A stretch of DNA of 36,702 nt from Paenibacillus sp. HB172176. Its GTDB lineage: Bacteria; Bacillota; Bacilli; Paenibacillales; Paenibacillaceae. The notes under the pieces are model-generated. The model was not told the origin of the DNA, did no database searches, and saw only the letters and a list, made by a program, of their open reading frames with translations. The stretch's first letter is position 1. Every line of letters begins with the position of its first letter. Both the position numbers and the translations under genes were made by a program. Shown here in pieces: positions 24,261 to 32,498 of this stretch. The DNA is taken from NCBI RefSeq assembly GCF_011947265.1, contig NZ_JAATHD010000039.1, positions 1-36,702 on the forward strand, written 5' to 3'.

Positions 24261-26093
24261 ATGTGTGGAATTGTTGGATATATTGGTAAGCGCGACTCTC
24301 AGGATATTTTGCTGGAAGGATTGAAGAAGCTCGAGTATCGGGGATACGATTCCGCCGGTATCGCTGTCTTCACGAAGGAAGGACTTCAAATCTCGAAGTC
24401 GAAAGGCCGCTTGGCCGTGCTCGAGGATAAGCTGAAGGGTGAGCCGCTGGCAGGCTCTGTCGGCATCGGGCATACGCGCTGGGCAACGCATGGCAAGCCG
24501 TCCGACCTGAACTCGCATCCGCATACGGATAACTCGGCGAAGTTCTCGGTCGTGCATAACGGCATTGTCGAGAATTATCTGGATCTGAAGGATGAGCTTG
24601 CCGCGAAAGGCCATGTATTCGTGTCGGAGACGGATACAGAGGTGATCTCGCATCTTGTCGCGGACGAATATGACGGCAATATTGTCGAAGCGGTGCAGCG
24701 GGCTGTCGCGCGCATGCGCGGAGCGTTCGCTCTAGGCGTATTGACCGAATTCGAACCGGAGAAGCTCGTTGCCGTTCGTTTCGCAAGCCCTCTCGTTATC
24801 GGAATCGGCGACGGAGAGAACTTCATCGGCTCGGATATTCCCGCCATATTGGAGCATACGCGCAATGTGTATATTCTGAATGATGGCGAAATGGCGGTGT
24901 TGACGTGCAACGCTGTCGAATTAATGACGATCGAGGGAGCAACTATTTCCAAGGAAATATTCCATGTCGATTGGGATCTCGTTACGGCCGAGAAAGCCGG
25001 ATTTGATCATTTTATGCTGAAAGAAATCTATGAACAGCCGAAGGCGTATCGTGATACGATGCTGGGCAGAGTGTCGGATGACGGCAAATCCGTCGATTTG
25101 AAGGAACTGTCGATGTCCGATGAGTACATCAAATCGATTAACAGGGTGCATATTGTCGCCTGCGGAACGGCGTATCATGCCGGACTTGTCGGCAAGTCGG
25201 TCATCGAGTCGCTCGCGCGCATCTCGGTCGAGAATGATGTCGCATCCGAATATCGCTATCGTTCGCCAATCATTACGCCGCAGACGCTGGTCATTGTGGT
25301 CAGTCAATCGGGCGAGACGGCGGATACGCTGGCTGCGCTTCGTGAAGCGCAGCGCAACGGCGCTCGCGTGCTCGCGATTACGAATGTTGTCGGAAGCTCG
25401 GTTGCTCGCGAGGCGGATGATGTGATTACGACATGGGCGGGTCCGGAAATTGCGGTCGCCTCGACCAAGGCCTATTCCTCGCAGCTTATCGCCTTCTATC
25501 TGCTCGGTCTCCATCTTGCACGCGTGCTTGGCACGCAGGAACCGGCAGCTATGGAAGAGCTGATTACAGGACTGAATGCCTTGCCGGAGCAAGTGGAGAA
25601 GATCCTGGAGCAAGCCGTCGTGCTGAAGCAGGTCGCGGAATCGATCTCGCATCATCGCAGCCTCTTCTTCATCGGCCGCGGCGTGGATTATGCTGTCGCT
25701 CAGGAAGGCTCGTTGAAGCTTAAGGAAATTTCTTACATTCATTCCGAGGCCTATGCAGCCGGCGAATTGAAGCATGGCACGTTGGCGCTTATTGAGGAAG
25801 GCGTTCCGGTCATCGCGCTGGTGACGCAAGAGACGCTGTACGAGAAGACGCTTAGCAACATTAAGGAAGTGAAGGCTCGCGGCGCTCATGTGCTTGCTGT
25901 CGCCAACAGCGGCTTCGAAGGCGAGGTCGCGAAATCCGTCGACGAAATCTTCGCCATTCCGAAGACATTGCCAATCCTATCGCCAGCGCTTGCCGTCATC
26001 CCGTTGCAGCTGCTGTCGTACTACGCCTCTCTGGCGCTTGGGCATGATGTTGATAAACCGAGGAATTTGGCAAAATCGGTTACTGTTGAATAA
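24261..26093 (+). CDS. glmS: Glutamine-fructose-6-phosphate aminotransferase (isomerising)
   Basis: The 610-residue enzyme makes glucosamine-6-phosphate from fructose-6-phosphate and glutamine. It starts MCGIVGYIG, so Cys2 becomes the N-terminal nucleophile of the glutaminase domain (about 1-240, with HTRWATHG). Two SIS sugar-isomerase domains follow (VACGTAYHAG, SQSGETADTLAAL, GRGVDYAVAQEGSLKLKE). The C-terminus LAKSVTVE carries the catalytic lysine. The open frame extends upstream through the ribozyme but is not coding there; GGAGG lies 10 nt before the chosen ATG. The last codons form the Tn7 attachment sequence. Confidence 0.97.
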   Translation: MCGIVGYIGKRDSQDILLEGLKKLEYRGYDSAGIAVFTKEGLQISKSKGRLAVLEDKLKGEPLAGSVGIGHTRWATHGKPSDLNSHPHTDNSAKFSVVHNGIVENYLDLKDELAAKGHVFVSETDTEVISHLVADEYDGNIVEAVQRAVARMRGAFALGVLTEFEPEKLVAVRFASPLVIGIGDGENFIGSDIPAILEHTRNVYILNDGEMAVLTCNAVELMTIEGATISKEIFHVDWDLVTAEKAGFDHFMLKEIYEQPKAYRDTMLGRVSDDGKSVDLKELSMSDEYIKSINRVHIVACGTAYHAGLVGKSVIESLARISVENDVASEYRYRSPIITPQTLVIVVSQSGETADTLAALREAQRNGARVLAITNVVGSSVAREADDVITTWAGPEIAVASTKAYSSQLIAFYLLGLHLARVLGTQEPAAMEELITGLNALPEQVEKILEQAVVLKQVAESISHHRSLFFIGRGVDYAVAQEGSLKLKEISYIHSEAYAAGELKHGTLALIEEGVPVIALVTQETLYEKTLSNIKEVKARGAHVLAVANSGFEGEVAKSVDEIFAIPKTLPILSPALAVIPLQLLSYYASLALGHDVDKPRNLAKSVTVE

Positions 26094-26114
26094 GGGGAAA
26101 GGACTGGGGTTATA
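26058..26114 (+). other. attTn7-type attachment site at the glmS 3' end
   Basis: The segment encoding the invariant GlmS C-terminus is the sequence recognised by TnsD-type targeting proteins. A transposon-like end starts 21 bp after the stop codon (26115). The five bases before it, TTATA (26110-26114), are the candidate target duplication; its partner copy was not found in the window. Confidence 0.7.
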
Positions 26115-26215
26115 TGTCAGAAGAAAATAAAGTTAGACTGACGTAACTGGCCATACTGCTACTAGGAGCTCTTCTACTGTCTCAGAACCGACATCCAGAA
26201 TAACAACATGACTCT
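26115..26215 (+). repeat. Tn7-like transposon end with putative TnsB-binding sites
   Basis: TGTCAGAAGAAAATAAAGTT followed by AGACTGA closely resembles the Tn7 end plus its first TnsB site (core ACAATAAAGTC, then AAACTGA). A second, weaker candidate is near 26192 (CCAGAATAACAACATGACT). TGT at the outer edge fits the Tn7-type terminus. Confidence 0.6.
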
Positions 26216-26219
26216 ATTT

Positions 26220-26249
26220 GAGGCTACCTATGGTAGCCTCATTTTTATT
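26220..26249 (+). terminator. Terminator-like hairpin between transposon end and intron
   Basis: GAGGCTACC-tat-GGTAGCCTC is a perfect 9-bp stem followed by ATTTTTATT. The group II intron begins at the next base. Confidence 0.8.
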
Positions 26250-28156
26250 GTGCGCCACGCATGGCGCGTAGCTAGGCGGTGAAAGTCCGCTATGGGGGCT
26301 GGCAGTTGCCAACCATTAGCCAAGAGCAAGGGTGTCCATCGCGAGGTGGAATCTGAAGGAAGCTGGCGGCAAAGTTCCGACCCGAGGAACACGAATCGCA
26401 TCAGGCATCCAAAGTGGGATGAGTCTGCAATACAAGACGAAATCCAATAAACTGCACGGACACGAGGATGTAAATGTGGCGGGTACATGGAATGAAAGTT
26501 ACGCGTCTTACCGTGGGAGGTCTCACGGACGCATGAAGCGTATTTGCGAAATGCGGTTGAAACAAGATTTGTCGTGAGAAGTCAGCAGATACCATATTAG
26601 TAACGCGGCCAGGCAGCGTTATGAAGGGTTGAACCTAAGGAGGTGTTTAGTCAATGAATGTTACCAAAGTCGGGATAAAAGAAAGCAGAATACCTTGCTG
26701 TGGCAAGGGCTGCCCGCAAAGAGATAGTGCGGAACACGAAGGGTATGCGGGAGCGCTTACCGACAAGCGGATAACAGAAAACAACAACACCAACGCCAAC
26801 AGTCGAGAGGACGAGCTTTTAGAGAGAATCCTGAGTCGAGGAAATCTTAACGAAGCTTACAAGCAAGTGAAGAGGAACAAAGGCTCACACGGCATCGATG
26901 GGATGAAAGTGGAGCATCTTCTGCAATATCTCAGAGATAACGGGGATGAACTCGTAAAACTAGTTCTGGATGGCAAATACCGTCCAAATCCAGTCCGTAG
27001 GGTTGAAATACCCAAGGACAATGGAAAGATGCGAACGCTTGGAGTCCCAACGGCAGTAGATAGGGTGTTACAGCAGGCCATCATGCAAGTAATGTCGCCC
27101 CTCTTCGAACCGCAATTCGCGGAAACAAGTTATGGTTTCCGACCCAAGCGAAGCGCCCACGATGCACTGAGAAAGTGTAAGGAATATGCAAACGAAGGGT
27201 ACACCTACGTAGTCGACATGGACCTGGAGAAATTCTTTGATACGGTCAACCAATCGAAGATGATTAAATTGCTGTCCAGAACGATTAAAGATGGCAGGGT
27301 GGTATCCCTCATACACAAGTATCTAAAGGCGGGAGCAATGAACAAGGGGAAGTTCGAAGAGACAGAACTCGGACTCGTTCAAGGCGGGAACATTAGCCCT
27401 TTATGCAGTAATATCATGCTGAACGAGCTTGACCGAGAACTGGAACGCAGAGGAATCAGGTTTGTTAGGTACGCCGACGACATGCTTCTCTTTGCAAAGA
27501 CAAAACGATCAGCCGAGCGGATGCTGAAACACATTCTGCCCTACATCGAGGGAAAACTACGGCTCAAGGTGAACAGAGAGAAAACGGTAGTTGCCTACAT
27601 CGGCAGGGTTAAGTTCCTGGGATACGGATTTTACCCGTCCAAAGACGGAATTAAACTACGTGTCCATGCCAAGAGCATCAGCAAGATGAAAGCAAAGATA
27701 AAGGAACTCACTGCCAGAAGCAGTGGGTTCGGATACGACCTGCTGAAATTAAAGCTGAAACAATATATCACGGGCTGGATTAATTACTTCAAACTCGCAG
27801 ATATGAGGAAGATGCTCGAAGGAACGGACAAATGGTTAAGACGAAGATTACGGATGTATATCTGGAAACGATGGAGACGAGTTCGAACCAGATACGCAAT
27901 GCTCCGCAAACTCGGACACAACCACAACACTGCTTTCAAATTCGCGTGTACAAGAAAAGGCTATTGGCGGATTGCCCAAAGCCCGATTTTAAACACATCT
28001 CTGACTGACTCACGTCTAAAACAAGCGGGATACACATTTTTCTCGGAGCATTTCAAAACTGCTAAGGCGTAAACTTAGGAACCGCCGTATACCGAACGGT
28101 ACGTACGGTGGTGTGGAAGGTCGGCTACTCAATTAATGGGTAGCCTCCTATCCGAT
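26250..28156 (+). mobile_element. Group II intron with reverse transcriptase
   Basis: The 5' end GTGCGCC is the canonical start of bacterial group II introns. The RNA part up to 26650 contains structured leader sequence. The intron-encoded protein occupies 26654-28072. Domain V is at about 28078-28116 (GAACCGCCGTATACCGAACG paired with the ACGTACGGTGGT strand), followed by a domain VI-like hairpin (GGCTAC with GTAGCC). The 3' end is placed near 28156 from the AY-end rule and the bulged-A spacing, plus or minus 3 bp. It is inserted in the sense orientation between a terminator hairpin and tnsA. Confidence 0.9.
26654..28072 (+). CDS. ltrA: Group II intron reverse transcriptase/maturase
   Basis: The 472-residue protein has an RT domain at about 60-330 (NKGSHGIDGM, TSYGFRPKRSAHDAL, RYADDMLLF catalytic motif) and a maturase X domain at about 340-430 (GYDLLKLKLKQYITGWINYF). 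No C-terminal HNH endonuclease with Cys pairs is visible. One oddity: the usual GTPQGG(P/N)(L/I)SPL motif reads GLVQGGNISPLC, so Thr-Pro is replaced by Leu-Val, which might weaken activity. AAGGAGGTG lies 8 nt before the ATG. It splices and mobilises its own intron. Confidence 0.95.
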   Translation: MNVTKVGIKESRIPCCGKGCPQRDSAEHEGYAGALTDKRITENNNTNANSREDELLERILSRGNLNEAYKQVKRNKGSHGIDGMKVEHLLQYLRDNGDELVKLVLDGKYRPNPVRRVEIPKDNGKMRTLGVPTAVDRVLQQAIMQVMSPLFEPQFAETSYGFRPKRSAHDALRKCKEYANEGYTYVVDMDLEKFFDTVNQSKMIKLLSRTIKDGRVVSLIHKYLKAGAMNKGKFEETELGLVQGGNISPLCSNIMLNELDRELERRGIRFVRYADDMLLFAKTKRSAERMLKHILPYIEGKLRLKVNREKTVVAYIGRVKFLGYGFYPSKDGIKLRVHAKSISKMKAKIKELTARSSGFGYDLLKLKLKQYITGWINYFKLADMRKMLEGTDKWLRRRLRMYIWKRWRRVRTRYAMLRKLGHNHNTAFKFACTRKGYWRIAQSPILNTSLTDSRLKQAGYTFFSEHFKTAKA

Positions 28157-28179
28157 TTATGTTGGGGGTGTCGTTTATT

Positions 28180-29003
28180 GTGGCAAAAAGAAAACGTGAG
28201 ATAACAGATAGCAAAATTAATAGATTCATCAAAGAAGGCAGAGGTCAAGGATCTGGAGCCGACTACCTTCCATGGCTACGGGTACAGGATGTGCCTTCGA
28301 CAGGCGATCGACTCGAGGTTTGGGTTGGACTACTGGCAGGCAGCACACCTTTCTGTCTGATCTGGAGCGTGACTATTTCTATGCTTTGGATTTTGCCGAT
28401 GAGGTGACGGACATTCAAGAGCAGTATCCCCTTCTTCCGCTGGAAGAAACGAAGCTGATAGCGGAGAAACTCGGTGTTGAACATCCCAAAGATCCTAAGA
28501 CTGGCGTAGATATCGTCATGACAACGGATTTTGTTATTACATATAAGGACAAGGAATTCGCAAGAACGGTCAAGCCATCAAAAGAATTAGAGAATGATCG
28601 TATACTAGAGAAATTCGAAATAGAACGAATATATTGGCAGTCGCATCAAGTTGATGGGGGGATCGTGACCGAAAGGGATTTGCCCTATACGCTGATTCGG
28701 AATGTCGAATGGATTCATAAGGAATACCATAACGAAGATGTCCAGGCGCTGGGGAACTTTGCTGTTCAGAGCTTGGAGCGTTCACTGGCAGCTTCACTAC
28801 TGTCAGGCATAACGATAGCAAAGGCTTGTCTGGCTTGTGATGAGCAAATGGGGCTTGAAGCCGGTACTTCTTTGGCGATGTTTAGACATTTTCTCGCTCG
28901 TAAAATTTGGGCTGTAAATATGAATGAGAAGATAAGTCCTTCTAGCAGCGCTAACAGATTTCATGTTAATCAAGCAAAAGATCAATTGGCGAAAGGCGGC
29001 TAA
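28180..29003 (+). pseudogene. tnsA: tnsA, frameshifted (Tn7-like endonuclease subunit)
   Basis: The product starts at GTG 28180 (AKRKREITDSKINRFIKEGR) behind GGGGGTG and runs in one frame to about 28303 (WLRVQDVPSTG). It then continues in another frame as RSTRGLGWTTGRQHTFLSDL to the stop at 29003. One base lost near 28303 explains the break. TnsA cuts the 5' ends of the transposon. The catalytic set of a PD-(D/E)XK-like nuclease (Glu in LSDLERDYF, Asp in MTTDFVI, Lys in RTVKPSKEL) is intact but lies after the frameshift. A sequencing error cannot be excluded. Confidence 0.85.
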
Positions 29004-29006
29004 GGT

Positions 29007-30018
29007 GTGCATATCCTCTATGAAAATATGGTTGTTGAATGGCAATTACCTGAATCCGACTTGCGTCAGGTAGAGAGAATATTATGGATTGCCCCGAATA
29101 AGGAATATCTCTATTGCATTGCCATGGAAGATGATAAGGCCTTTTCCGTTATGAAAGCTTATTCCGAATTTGCAGCTGGTCTTGAATCCAGGCTTTGTAA
29201 GCAAGTGGAGTGGATAAAAACATGCCTATCAGAAGACGCTGGAGAAGTTTTTTGCAAACGGGTATCGTCAGGAAGGGCAAGCGTATATCCCTGTCCTCCC
29301 TCCTCCAGAGAAGCTGCCCACTTTCGGTCAATATAAGTATTGGTTTCAGAAAGAAATGAATCTTGAAGATACACTGAAAAGCAGGCTCGGTCAAAAGAGA
29401 TATGAGTTGAGTTACCGTCCGATACTTGGAAGTTCTACTCAAGAGAGCTTCGGCCCAGGCTCCAGGTTTCAAATTGATGCCACTGTTGCGGATGTCTATT
29501 TGGTCAGTGAATATCAACGGGAATGGATCATTGGGCGGCCGATTATATACATTGTCATTGATGTATTTAGCCGCTATATCACTGGCATATATATCGGCTT
29601 GGAGGGACCGAGTTGGGTTGGAGCCATGATGGCATTAGCCAATACAACGGCTGATAAAGTCAAATTTTGTGCCGAATACGGTATCGAGATAACCGAATCG
29701 GAATGGATGAGCAGCCATCTACCGCAAAAGCTTACAGCAGATCGCGGTGAACTAGAGGGCGAACAGCCGACTCGGCTTATAGACGTTCTAGGTGTCGATG
29801 TAGAAAATGCTCCACCATATAGAGCGGATTGGAAAGGTATTGTGGAGGCACGCTTTGGTATTTTAAACTCTCGCAGTATTCGATTTATGCCGGGTGCTAT
29901 CAAAGAACGCTACAGAGAGCGTGGCGAACGAGATTATCGCCTGGATGTGTGTGTCCGGGTGCAGTCGGCGATCGAGGATTTGAAGCTGCGTCGGTTAGGA
30001 ATGTCAGGATCATTATGA
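29007..30018 (+). pseudogene. tnsB: tnsB, internally deleted and truncated (Tn7-like DDE transposase)
   Basis: The N-terminal piece (29007 to about 29190: WQLPESDLRQVERILWIAPN) is in one frame. From about 29218 another frame encodes HAYQKTLEKFFANG and the DDE core: Asp in QIDATVADVYLV, Asp in TADRGELEG and Glu in GIVEARFG. Compared with the roughly 700-residue family, about 100 residues of the DNA-binding region are missing at the junction. After ERDYRLD the frame runs into 23 unrelated residues and stops, so the C-terminal TnsC-contact region is gone. The gene follows tnsA by 3 bp, as in intact elements. Confidence 0.85.
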
Positions 30019-30049
30019 TGTACTCAAACAGCAAAGGAGGCTGGTCAGC

Positions 30050-30376
30050 ATGGCTTTATCCAACCTACCGAATTTGCGACAAGTTGAATACCGAAATGAC
30101 GCATTACGCCATTTTCGGGACGCGGGGCAAGAAGACAATATCGCGGTTGGTGCCGCTTGTAACAAATCCAGTGATTATGTACGGTTGCTCCATGTAGTAC
30201 CGAATGAATATAATTATGGCAAAACCCCGGCGGGTAAGTCGGTCGATGAGGAAGCCGATAATGAACTAGTCGTGTTCGAGGCGAACGATGAGTTGAGAGG
30301 CTTTCAGGAGCGCCATGGTATGACGCTAGAGGAGTGGGCTAATTTCACTTTTAGGCAACAAGTCAGAGTGATCTAA
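30050..30376 (+). CDS. Hypothetical protein, 108 aa
   Basis: A strong AAAGGAGG lies 9 nt before the ATG. The product (starts MALSNLPNLRQVEYRNDALR, ends FTFRQQVRVI) is acidic in its second half (VDEEADNELVVFEANDELRG) and has no signal peptide or membrane segment. I do not recognise the family. It may be the shortened remainder of a larger cargo gene, because it directly follows the deletion scar that ended tnsB. Confidence that it is translated is moderate. Confidence 0.5.
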   Translation: MALSNLPNLRQVEYRNDALRHFRDAGQEDNIAVGAACNKSSDYVRLLHVVPNEYNYGKTPAGKSVDEEADNELVVFEANDELRGFQERHGMTLEEWANFTFRQQVRVI

Positions 30377-30500
30377 GGAGTGGGTGCATTGTGTTCAGTA
30401 AACAATAGTTGAGGAGACATAACAATCAAACGAGAAAATTGAAAGGTTATAATATACGGCCTCTCAAAAGGAGAATAGACGCGAGATCTTTTATTTAAAT

Positions 30501-30535
30501 ACGAGGAGATCGCAAATGATCTCCTCGTTCTATTT
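30501..30535. terminator. Bidirectional terminator
   Basis: ACGAGGAGATC-gcaaat-GATCTCCTCGT is an 11-bp perfect stem, with T-rich flanks on both strands. It separates the 30050-30376 gene from the convergent secreted-protein gene. Confidence 0.88.
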
Positions 30536-30538
30536 TAT

Positions 30539-31429
30539 TTACATTGTAAAAGTGTAGTCTAGAGAACCTATATTCGTACTACCATTTGTCGGAGTATAAG
30601 TAACGCTAAGTGGAGTCCAACCTAGAGTTGCACTGAATCCTGTGAATGGATTGCTTTGTGCCTCCATATATTTCACGAGCACTCTATTAATAGCATCACT
30701 TTGAACTTTTTTCATATCAAAATGAACATGCCCTTTAAACCAGGCAAATGGACTGGATGCAGCACTACTCATTCTCCAAGCCGCTCCATATAAGTCATAG
30801 CCGTCCGTAGCTGGTTGTCCGTTATTATCATAACCACCGGAAAGTAGCTGCCAAGTAGTAGGTTGTGAAGTATAAGGGTCTCGTTCATTTTTATAAATTT
30901 CTGAAGAGTAACTATTAGACTGGATTTCCCAACCATCAGGAATGGCAATTGCCATTACATCTTTATAAACGCCTTGTGGAGCAGTTTCGCTTGGGCCATT
31001 TCCAGTTGTATTCCATTGCCAGCCTCCATAAATCTCTTTAACATTAGTGCCAGTTCCATCAAAAACTAAAACTGTAAATGATAGATCAGCGCTTGAGATT
31101 GCTCCCATAGTAGTTATGCCACCAGAAGTTTGGAGTTGTTCGACTTCAACTAGCTTTCCTTGAAAGTCATATTTATAATCTTTATTTTCTGAGCCCGTGT
31201 AGGACAAATTTTCTCCATTGTCGCGAATAATCGCACGTTTCAAATCAATATCAGTTTGTTCTACTTTTTCTTCAGGCATGCCGGAATTAATTAGAATTTG
31301 GTTAATATCTTCGTCTGAATAATTATTTACATTTTGCGGGTCAACAGGTGAATTTTTTGCCGAAACACCTGCAGGAACTATGGATAGGGCTAGAATCAAT
31401 GACAATACAACTAAAGAAGACTTTTTCAA
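30539..31429 (-). CDS. Secreted protein of unknown function
   Basis: The product has about 296 residues with a Sec signal peptide (KKSSLVVLSLILALSIVPAG, cleavage after VSA). I favour the TTG start at 31429: AGGAGG is 7 nt before it, but only 1 nt before the in-frame ATG at 31435. The mature part is polar and rich in Trp, Tyr, Asn and Gly (IYGGWQWNTTGNG, YDLYGAAWRMSS, FKGHVHFDMKKV), with beta-rich character and no enzyme motif that I recognise. Base composition is distinctly lower in GC than the core genes, indicating acquired DNA. It ends at a terminator. Confidence 0.75.
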   Translation of the reverse strand: MKKSSLVVLSLILALSIVPAGVSAKNSPVDPQNVNNYSDEDINQILINSGMPEEKVEQTDIDLKRAIIRDNGENLSYTGSENKDYKYDFQGKLVEVEQLQTSGGITTMGAISSADLSFTVLVFDGTGTNVKEIYGGWQWNTTGNGPSETAPQGVYKDVMAIAIPDGWEIQSNSYSSEIYKNERDPYTSQPTTWQLLSGGYDNNGQPATDGYDLYGAAWRMSSAASSPFAWFKGHVHFDMKKVQSDAINRVLVKYMEAQSNPFTGFSATLGWTPLSVTYTPTNGSTNIGSLDYTFTM

Positions 31430-31521
31430 AATCATTCCTCCTAATAGGCATATAATTTTAAAATTCAAGGTTTATAAGGTATTATATAAATCACAAAACA
31501 AATTAAAGGGTGTGAAGAAAA

Positions 31522-31818
31522 ATGCTTAAAAAAGTGATTTTTTTGATAATGTTTTCCTTAGTTCTTTTCATCTCCTCATGCAGCAATGTTAGTAATACAA
31601 CAGGGATATACGTAGTATTAAGTAAAAAACAGACACTAAATGATTTTTCGATCATTATTAATGATTTGGGGAAAAACCCAGAGCAGTTTGAGTTGACACT
31701 CGACAATGAAAACACATGGAATCTAATTAAAGAAAATGAACTTTATAGAATTACTTTTGATCATAAGCCAAACAAAAAAAGTGGTGATTTAAAAACGATA
31801 TTTCCCGCTGATACTTAA
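31522..31818 (+). CDS. Small lipoprotein
   Basis: This 98-residue product has a lipoprotein signal (KKVIFLIMFSLVLFISSC, with Cys20 in the lipobox). The remaining 78 residues are Asn/Lys-rich (FSIIINDLGKNPEQFELTLD) with no recognised domain. AAAGGGTG lies upstream of the ATG. It is divergent from the secreted-protein gene across a 92-bp AT-rich gap and may share regulation with it. It could be an immunity or accessory lipoprotein, but nothing shows this. Confidence 0.65.
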   Translation: MLKKVIFLIMFSLVLFISSCSNVSNTTGIYVVLSKKQTLNDFSIIINDLGKNPEQFELTLDNENTWNLIKENELYRITFDHKPNKKSGDLKTIFPADT

Positions 31819-31987
31819 TTTTTTCATGCTACATCAATAATAATTAATAACTTAATAACTGCAATTAATGATTAATAGGCATCACTCCCGTTTGAAATTA
31901 TTAATTCATAGTATCAAAAGCATTTATAGTTGTAATGAGCAATTAGTTTCAAATTAATTTGATTTAAATGTCGAAAAATGTCCAAAT

Positions 31988-32365
31988 TTGCATTATTTAA
32001 ATGAATTATTTATATTTTCAGTTTCACACAAAAGTGCCTGCCTTATCATGCATGCAATCACAGAACAAATTCTACATTATTTCAATGGCTCTAGTACCCA
32101 ATCTCAATATGCAAGTGAACTATTTACTACAACAGCCGGGACTGACTTCTCCCTTGTTGAGAATGTACTAAATGATCATCAATCCGATAATACTCATGGT
32201 TATCAGGATTTTGACTCTACAGAGTTTTTGACTTGGAATACAGCTAATATATTATCAATCGACGGGGGGCATCCTGTGGCATTAGATTTGAAGGTCACAC
32301 CTCAAACAATGCCACTATACACTTCAACAGTACAAGGGCATATGGGGCTGTACCTGCGTAGCTGA
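31988..32365 (+). pseudogene. Remnant of a C39-like (papain-fold) peptidase
   Basis: The readable frame encodes ITEQILHYFNGSSTQSQYAS, then GTDFSLVENVLNDHQSDNTH, and SIDGGHPVALDL with a terminal TSTVQGHMG. This follows the order of secreted C39-like peptidases, in which an N-terminal CWAA motif carries the catalytic Cys and the later GH carries the His. Here the Cys region is degenerate (SHKSACLIMHA) and the frame ends right after the His. No ribosome binding site precedes it. I read it as a decayed gene; the family assignment is by pattern memory. Confidence 0.5.
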
Positions 32366-32400
32366 CACTACTCGCAAACGCATGGATAAAAATGTAAAGA

Positions 32401-32432
32401 AACCTCTACTTCAAACAGAGGTTGTCTTTTTT
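32401..32432 (+). terminator. Terminator
   Basis: AACCTCT-acttcaaac-AGAGGTT is followed by GTCTTTTTT, downstream of the peptidase remnant. Confidence 0.8.
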
Positions 32433-32498
32433 GCTGTCTATATGGGGTCACCACACGAAACGGTAATAGTCGTACATATGATCTAGGGGGATAATATA

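Larger units (their letters stand above)
26115..30376 (+). mobile_element. Remnant of a Tn7-like transposon inserted at glmS
   Basis: The element begins with TGTCAG just after glmS, has tnsA next to this end and tnsB after it, as in Tn7 (whose right end faces glmS). tnsA is frameshifted, tnsB has lost an internal block and its C-terminus, and tnsC/tnsD are absent from the window. A group II intron is nested between the end and tnsA. The distal end was searched for by eye to 36702 without success, so the limit given is only where Tns-linked sequence is last supported. Everything to 36702 may be cargo or later insertions. Confidence 0.75.
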
